Shown piece after piece: positions 59,201-64,000 of a DNA stretch of 64,000 nt; position 1 is the stretch's first letter, and each line of letters begins with the position of its first letter. The DNA lies in the NCBI GenBank assembly GCA_029953615.1, contig CP124529.1, forward strand, positions 3,844,501 through 3,908,500, in the 5' to 3' direction. Below the pieces are notes generated by a model. It had not been told where the DNA came from and searched no databases. It saw only the letters and a program-made list of their open reading frames with translations. The position numbers and the translations under genes are program-made. Source of the DNA: Pseudomonas putida. GTDB taxonomy: Bacteria; Pseudomonadota; Gammaproteobacteria; Pseudomonadales; Pseudomonadaceae.

Positions 59201-61296
59201 CCCACCGCCTCGCATACCCGCTCTTCCTTGATGGGGCGGTTGAGCCCGTCGAACAGCATTCGGCTGATTACGCCCAGGTTGTCCTCGGTTTCCTGGTAGT
59301 TTCGGTCAGCCGATACCCTGTAGCGGTACTCGATTTTTGCCTTCCGATCCATATCGTCCGGGGCGGAGGTTTCGCTGATTGGGCGATTGCTGGCGTCGTA
59401 GCTGTAGCGTGTGACCGTCTTGTGCATGTCCAGGTTTTCCAGCACCTGGCCGGTCAATGCATGCTTGCTTTGTTTCGATACCTTCTGGTGCTGGTCGTAG
59501 CCGGTGGTGGTCTGGGTGGTCTGGAACACTTCGCCCAATGCCGGGTGGGTGTTCAGACCGTACTTCCACTCGACGGTGGTGGGCGCGCTGGCCAGTACTT
59601 TGCCCAGTTCAGTGCCGTCATGCTCGCCAATCAGGGTGGTGACGCGTTTGCTCAAACGCCCGTGCAATTGCGTGTTGCTGGGGGTGTCGAGATAGCAACG
59701 TTCGACTGTGGTGATTTCGCGAGGTGTTTTGGCATCGCTGGCGTCAAATACATGCTCCGTGACCATGGCTACCCAGGTAGCGGCAATCTTGCCCCGTTCC
59801 GGCACGTCTGGGCGGCCATATGCAATATCCCGCGCGGCATAGGTGAAATCCGTGCGCAATGGAATGGCCCCTTTTTCAACTTTGTCAGCGTCGCTCGGGT
59901 GGACCGTCTGGCTTTTAACATGTTTCTTGAAGCCGTTGGGTTCGGCAGGGCATCTGCCGGGTTCGCCCTCGGCGGGGAAATATTTCAGCTCGGTGTACGA
60001 GCCGTCCGTGCGGATTTCCTTGGTAAGGTTGCCGTCGTCGTCGTATTCGGTGGTGACAAACTCGCTGCGTTTCTTATTGGCATCATCTTCCATCTCCCAG
60101 GCGGTGGTCACCGTTCTGGCCATCTGGAAAGTCGGCGGCTGCTTGCTGAAGGGGTCAGTAAGCTTCCCATGATAGGCGATGGTGGTGCGGGTAATTTCCT
60201 TGCCCTGCTTGCGAACTTCCGAGGTGGTGCGGTGGAAGCGGTCGTAGTGGGTTTTGACGGTGCGGTCAGCCTGGCCCTCGCAGCGCTGGGTGGTCATGCT
60301 CCAGTAGCTGTACTCCGGTTTCACCACTTCGTACAAATTGTCTTGGCCGTTGTTGCGCCAGGTAATGCCGCTGCCATTGCCCATGTAGTTTTCAGCGGAG
60401 TAGTCATAGTCGGTGCACATTTCCGGTTGGCCATGCCCGGGGTCGACACGGTGGCGCTTGACCCGTGGCAGCTTCCTGGTAACGTTCGGCAACGCGTGGC
60501 CGGGGTCGCCGTCCACGCCATACTCGATATTCTCCACTGCCCCGCTGGGTGAGATTACCTTGGTCACACAGGTTTGCCTGTGCACGGTGCGGTACTCGAA
60601 TGCCCACTGGGTCTGGTCGGGCATCACGGCGTACCGCAATTCCCGCCCGATGAATTGCAACACATGGCTCGCGCGTACGTCGTCGGCGTCCGGGTAGCGG
60701 ATGAACTCGATAGCTCCGCCATATTTAACCTCCAACAGCCGGTGCCCTTTGCCTTCACCTTCGGCATGGCCATTGCGCACTTCCGTCAGGCAGAACCAGC
60801 CCGGGATATTTGGGTTGCTGGCATACTTCAACTCGATCCATTGCCCGGTGGGTGCGTAGATGCGCGTCGGCAACGCCGCGCGTTGTGTGCCGGCGCCCAT
60901 GGTTTCGAGTATTTCGACCACACCGCTGCGGTGCACTACGCGGAAGCGGCCATCGCCATCCTTGTGAAAATGGAAGGTATCGAGTTTTTTCTCGCTGATG
61001 CCTTCGATGCCATCGACGGTGAACTGTTCACCGGTAAACAGCGACAAGGCGCTGCCGCCTTCAGGGTAGGCATGCTCGACAAAACGGGACAGGTTCAGGT
61101 CCCAGCCTTCGCCGTAGCCGACATCGCCCCCGCCCATGGAGTTGTAGGCCAGGCTCAGCGAAAAATTCGGCCCGGCACCGCTGTCAGCGACCAGCTCAGG
61201 GATCGGTATGCTCAACCCATATTGCCCGGTACGTGGGTCGACACGGTTCTCGACTGCGAAGTTGTCGGCGTTGGAATATACGGCGCTGCTGCTCAT
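56203..61296 (-). CDS. Rhs/TccC-like YD-repeat polymorphic protein, 1697 aa
   Basis: Long beta-shell protein with many YD repeats between about residues 130 and 1380 (for example TYQYDVWGRVQRTDRADDS and EYDEDTGYLAKVTAQDGTAL). The core-ending motif is LMRFQSPDNVDPEVGGINPY then VYCMDNPVMFQDPTGH (DPTG at about 1432-1435). The C-terminal 261 residues are the variable region: hydrophobic helices at about 1457-1505 and 1518-1538, a GNGGGDGDGG linker, three RRxS motifs and PLPPGYEMFDMGGLVEI. ATG at 61296 overlaps the upstream stop by 4 bp. No immunity-like gene follows within 250 bp. Confidence 0.93.
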   Translation of the reverse strand: MSSSAVYSNADNFAVENRVDPRTGQYGLSIPIPELVADSGAGPNFSLSLAYNSMGGGDVGYGEGWDLNLSRFVEHAYPEGGSALSLFTGEQFTVDGIEGISEKKLDTFHFHKDGDGRFRVVHRSGVVEILETMGAGTQRAALPTRIYAPTGQWIELKYASNPNIPGWFCLTEVRNGHAEGEGKGHRLLEVKYGGAIEFIRYPDADDVRASHVLQFIGRELRYAVMPDQTQWAFEYRTVHRQTCVTKVISPSGAVENIEYGVDGDPGHALPNVTRKLPRVKRHRVDPGHGQPEMCTDYDYSAENYMGNGSGITWRNNGQDNLYEVVKPEYSYWSMTTQRCEGQADRTVKTHYDRFHRTTSEVRKQGKEITRTTIAYHGKLTDPFSKQPPTFQMARTVTTAWEMEDDANKKRSEFVTTEYDDDGNLTKEIRTDGSYTELKYFPAEGEPGRCPAEPNGFKKHVKSQTVHPSDADKVEKGAIPLRTDFTYAARDIAYGRPDVPERGKIAATWVAMVTEHVFDASDAKTPREITTVERCYLDTPSNTQLHGRLSKRVTTLIGEHDGTELGKVLASAPTTVEWKYGLNTHPALGEVFQTTQTTTGYDQHQKVSKQSKHALTGQVLENLDMHKTVTRYSYDASNRPISETSAPDDMDRKAKIEYRYRVSADRNYQETEDNLGVISRMLFDGLNRPIKEERVCEAVGSQTRAKQTYEVWSAKYNAFGQLAEETTYDHLPTGERALTSTHRYDNWGNRCATKRPDRVIEFTDRSPFGTDGDIVTTWERYPDQPRMRKNLSITTFNRFDKPEQVQLLDEQGTVESTRAYRYDGFGRSVEETHTFAVPASGKRTARINETRTTTYQYDVWGRVQRTDRADDSALSRTFARHSTDELATSLLLHPAPNAKGIPVCTREFDDIDRLVSMTVGPYQETREYPDEQMLPEKRVMKSGRTMTYKYDLAVGTAPTDILVGKNQKPSKFKYSMASAAITEAQNEQGTHSYGYTDQGYLLSESWAGKQPGDNYTRTYLTSLQGLLLESSDSDNCRKVYEYDELERLTSISQGTLHAVLTYNSAGLLHTTLTTSSAKPDSVQQLLCTHAYDHRRRETSRALKLTRLDANGKEQVLDERTVVQKWRGDNMLASRELIKAGQTVLTETFDYDNRDRLYNHKCEGSLLPTNSKGRAITNQMWEFDAYDNILLCFTEFADGKTDDAFYEYHTESPFQLKSVSHSLTDDYDALVTFNLDDYDADGNMLKDEQGNRLEYDEDTGYLAKVTAQDGTALASYRYDGHGKLLAVRHGTEAEERRHYEGYRVSSTLRDGLLTQYLCAGELPLGLQQSGTSNETRLYMANNSNSVLAECASDDTVHEANYSAYGEAVDSQLLGMLGFNAEACERVLGWYLLGCGYRAYNTRLMRFQSPDNVDPEVGGINPYVYCMDNPVMFQDPTGHYSRGWGSNEDPKKTKEKRGAEFWLNIGIMVMNVALTVGFAVATAGAATPLTMAIIAVGVTATVAAAATQVAAEFTKDPKKKKKLVIGSLSLSIIGLAFLSAGMAKGGIDKAKAAKKARLAEANGAGAGNGGGDGDGGTLRRQSSAPEAASTQSAGVQTDNVDIGDINNSESRRASNSLSEPYSAPITPLDSPSNSRRNSLQAPENVQSVSTDATPLPPGYEMFDMGGLVEIRSKNGLHKAAFSQREIAAGLMDSWLARPAT

Positions 61297-62519
61297 GGCG
61301 TCACCTGCGCTTTGGTGTGGGTGGGGTAGTACAACTTGGCGCAACGGTATACGGTGTCGCCGTGTTCATCGGACTTGTGCGCGCGGCCAATCATGACTTC
61401 GTCGCTAGCGCATTTGAAGTTGGAGTCACTTTCTTTTACCGACACTTCCCATGGGCCAGGTTCTACAATGAGCCTGTTCACTTTGTCTTCATCTATTTCG
61501 TTAATGTAGAACTCGGCGCAGGTATAGTTGGTCAGGCCATTTTCATCGCCTTGGTGATCTCGGCCGATCAGGATACTGTCTGTTGGGCAAGTGAAATAGA
61601 TGGGGTCGACCTTTTCTTTGTGGTAGGTGACCGCTTCGTGGCAGTCTTTGTCGTGAGGCTCTTTGTCCACCTCGTCAGGTTTGCGCCTGCCACACTCGGG
61701 AAAGCTTGAGCTTTTGAAGCTTTGTCGCATCAGGATATTATCAGTGCCATTGCCTTTGATTACGGTGCAGTGGGTGTCGGTAGGTTCTTTTTCATCGCCT
61801 TTATGCTGGCGGCCTGTTATCGCGCTGCCTGGAGGACAAAGTACATCGCTCTTTTCTTCGCTAGGTCTATTGATCGTGGTGGTTTCTCCAAGTTCTACGG
61901 TTTTTAGTTCAGGTATGTGCTCGCCCTCGGAAATGGTTACTTTTACGCAGCTTAGCCTGCGCGTGACGCGATCTGAGTCATTATATGCTTTGTCGGCCAT
62001 TTTGAAGCCGATCGGTTTGTTGCCTTCTCCGTTCTCGTAATAGATGGTCTGGCCTTTATCAAATCTAAGCAAGCGATCTATGCCTATTTCTGGAAGTTTT
62101 GACGGATTGCGTGTGGTTACCAGTTTTATGTAGAAGTTTTTGTTGTCTTCAGGGTCATCGTACTTGTAGGAATTGCTGTCCATGGTGGTGTTGCACCACC
62201 AGTCATCCGTCAGCAGAATCTCAGCAGCGGAGGGGATATCTTCCATGATTATTTCACTGGGTTGCATGTCATAGCAGTTACCGACACCGGCACCGCCTTT
62301 ATCGCTCAGGGATAGCATCACGGTTTTGCCGGCCCCGGCAGCGGGGATACTCAGGGTGCATTCTCTCTGCCCGTAATCGCCGATGGGCGCTGAAATCAGG
62401 GTCAGTGTGCCTGCGCTGGCGTACGGACTAAACAAGCCCGTCAGCACAAGCGTTAAGGCGGGAATAAGGAGTTGCGCTGAAGCCGGTCGAGGCGGGCTAC
62501 GCCTTGTCACATTGATCAT
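61293..62519 (-). CDS. exported protein with three C-x-GRxHx(G/S)DE-x-C repeats, 408 aa
   Basis: Starts MINVTRRSPPRPASAQLLIP; the signal peptide runs to about PYASAG. Residues 35-180 are beta-rich. Then three related units: CPPGSAITGRQHKGDEKEPT (ending DTHC), CPTDSILIGRDHQGDENGLT (ending NYTC) and CASDEVMIGRAHKSDEHGDT (ending VYRC). Each has two Cys about 24 residues apart. I chose the ATG at 62519 over the TTG two codons earlier; GAAGGA lies 8 bases upstream. The stop overlaps the Rhs start (ATGA), so the two are translationally coupled. Function unknown. Confidence 0.88.
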   Translation of the reverse strand: MINVTRRSPPRPASAQLLIPALTLVLTGLFSPYASAGTLTLISAPIGDYGQRECTLSIPAAGAGKTVMLSLSDKGGAGVGNCYDMQPSEIIMEDIPSAAEILLTDDWWCNTTMDSNSYKYDDPEDNKNFYIKLVTTRNPSKLPEIGIDRLLRFDKGQTIYYENGEGNKPIGFKMADKAYNDSDRVTRRLSCVKVTISEGEHIPELKTVELGETTTINRPSEEKSDVLCPPGSAITGRQHKGDEKEPTDTHCTVIKGNGTDNILMRQSFKSSSFPECGRRKPDEVDKEPHDKDCHEAVTYHKEKVDPIYFTCPTDSILIGRDHQGDENGLTNYTCAEFYINEIDEDKVNRLIVEPGPWEVSVKESDSNFKCASDEVMIGRAHKSDEHGDTVYRCAKLYYPTHTKAQVTP

Positions 62520-62736
62520 GATCAAGTTCCTTCAGGTGTGAAAGTTTACTGAGCAGCCCGCGAACCTTCGCAAGGTCGGGCTGGTTACGCTCAGGCTAAA
62601 ACACATGGCTGCCGGCTGACACCTATCAGAAATAACAGGTGGGGCGCTGGTCGGTACCTAGTATTTTTGCCAGTAGTGGAGTGGCAGCGAGAGGGGTAAA
62701 ACTGGGCCCTGGCAAGCCTGATAAGGAGTAAGCGTA
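62520..62736. other. divergent promoter region of the Rhs locus
   Basis: 217 bp between the two divergent genes. No clear -10/-35 pair or operator was recognised; GGAG lies before the plus-strand gene. Confidence 0.4.
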
Positions 62737-64000
62737 ATGAATATAAATGCGCAGAGCCGCGCAGTCGCCATGCGGACGGGAGGCGCAAGTTCAAGAAACC
62801 CGAAGCCGGTTATTGAAGGCTTGACGCAGAACCTGGAAGTGGACTTGGCGGCATTGGGCAACGGTGACCTCAAGGCCACAATCCAAGGCGCAGGGCTGCA
62901 GCCTGGTGATAAGGTTTATTCCAATTGGCGAGGGTTGAATTCGGCGGGGGAACCCTTTGACTGCATAGGGGAGCTCACCTTGGTTAGCGACCCAAATAAC
63001 GTCGTCGTAACCATAAATAATGATGTCGTAGTTGATGCTAAGGACGGTTATGCTTTTTTGTCTTATCAAGTAAATTCTGTTACAGCGGAAGAGTCCTTGC
63101 GGCAGTTTTGCTATGTTGGCTTGCGCGCGCCTAGTAGATTGCCGGTGGTGCAGATACTGCAATCTCACGACCTGAACATTGACAAGGATGAATTGCAGCA
63201 GTACGCCAACGTGGTGACGCCAGCTTGCCAGGCCATTCAGCAAGTTGCTGAGGCTAAACTGACAGTTCGACGGTTCAGGAGCACTGGTTCTGAGTTGTCA
63301 AAACTTGAAAAGCAATTGCCTCGTGATCAGAAGTTCGACGGTGAGCCACTGGAATGGCTGATTCCGAAGGCGGACCTGAACACCGTCGACGTCGGTGGGC
63401 GGATTGAAATCAGCTACACCATCACACTCAAGGACGGCGGCGAACTTGCGCCATCACGCGTGCAAAAGTTCGTGATCAGCGGCCCGACGGACCCCGGTCA
63501 CGCTACTGCCTGCACCGCAAGTGGGCGATGGCAGTGACCCCATCGACCCTGGCAGCTACCCCGACGGTGTGCAGGTGCATATCAAGGGTTATCCGAACGC
63601 TGCGGTGGGTGATTACCTGCTGCTGGCCTGGGTTATGCCATCAGGTGAGGCGCATGTGCAAGTTACCCGCCTGGATGAAAGTAGCCTTGTGGCCGGACAG
63701 TTTACCCTGCGTATTGAACAGGCTGTGTTGTCTGCCAGTATCGGCGCGGTGCAGGTGTATTACCAGTACGGCCGGGAAGGTGCCTCGTTGACCTCACAGG
63801 TGCAGTCACTGGTGGTGAGGGCGCCCCGTGTCGTGCCTCCCATGCCAACAGTGAGGGGTAGCAAGCAGCTGGAGGGCAACGAGTATGACATCTATGCCTT
63901 CGACATCCGGAGAAATGGCGCCGATATCATCATTCCCGCAGAGGCCGATTTACTCCCGAATGAAGACTTTGAAGTGCACTGGCAAGGTGAACCGAACGGT
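62737..64000 (+). CDS. large surface-type repeat protein, N-terminal part, with one frame break; runs off the window
   Basis: MNINAQSRAVAMRTGGASSR has no signal peptide. Ig-like beta segments follow (LKATIQGAGLQPGDKVYSNW and GGRIEISYTITLKDGGELAP). The frame ends at 63537 with TACTASGRWQ, but the next frame continues directly as VTLLPAPQVGDGSDPIDPGS and then YPDGVQVHIKGYPNAAVGDY to the window end; one extra base at about 63492-63497 explains it. AAGGAG precedes the ATG. It probably belongs with the Rhs locus; function unknown. Confidence 0.8.

Overview
The window is chromosomal DNA from a Pseudomonas of the P. putida group. The evidence is high GC, a very dense load of Pseudomonas REP palindromes between genes, the EarP/EF-P(Arg32) pair, a SagS-type hybrid kinase beside gpx-msrB-alaA-htpX, the ohr/ohrR pair, and gene order that, from memory, resembles P. 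aeruginosa and P. putida core regions. No phage, plasmid or CRISPR signature was seen.

Layout. 1-13 kb: folE (cut by the window edge), an Smr protein, small membrane proteins, a cysteine hydrolase, prmB, an alpha/beta hydrolase, IS110-type element 1 inserted in a REP, aroC, an MFS carrier, an acireductone-dioxygenase-like cupin, a DUF3509-like gene, an ankyrin-repeat gene and a ZIP metal transporter. 13-23 kb: an LtaS-like sulfatase, small cytosolic proteins including RraB, a cytochrome c, a glutamine amidotransferase, IS110-type element 2 inserted in a different REP class, corA, a PlsC acyltransferase, a frameshifted crotonase and tRNA-Ser. 23-36 kb: a TonB receptor, a frameshifted MFS carrier, an SDR/LysR pair, a Gre-like factor, earP-efp, ohr-ohrR, a LysR/TSUP pair and a LysR/DUF1127 pair. 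36-37 kb: a microsatellite and a 670-bp inverted repeat. 37-51 kb: class II DAHP synthase, a spermidine-synthase-like protein, deaD, a DODA-type dioxygenase, tpm, htpX, alaA, msrB, gpx, sagS, a DUF815 ATPase and free-Met-(R)-sulfoxide reductase. 51.6-52.3 kb: five tRNA genes (Glu-Gly-Glu-Gly-Gly). 52.3-64 kb is accessory: an usher-adhesin pair with no chaperone or pilin, a 1697-residue Rhs/TccC-like protein coupled to an exported cysteine-repeat protein, and a divergent repeat protein running off the window.

Most striking points. (1) Both IS110 elements have an upstream non-coding region that can be read by eye as a bridge RNA. Guide segments match the exact REP each element sits in and its own ends, and the two elements target two different REP classes. 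(2) The 56-64 kb Rhs locus combines an exported protein carrying three C...GRxHx(G/S)DE...C repeats, a Rhs protein with a membrane-helix and RRxS-rich tail, and a divergent surface-type protein. (3) Three adjacent GTGCA-N3-TGCAC dyads lie upstream of the ankyrin gene. (4) The acireductone-dioxygenase homologue has lost its fourth metal-binding histidine. (5) Seven genes carry single frame breaks, a pattern that looks like sequencing or assembly indels rather than gene decay. Long reverse-strand reading frames opposite GC-rich genes were treated as shadows and left out.
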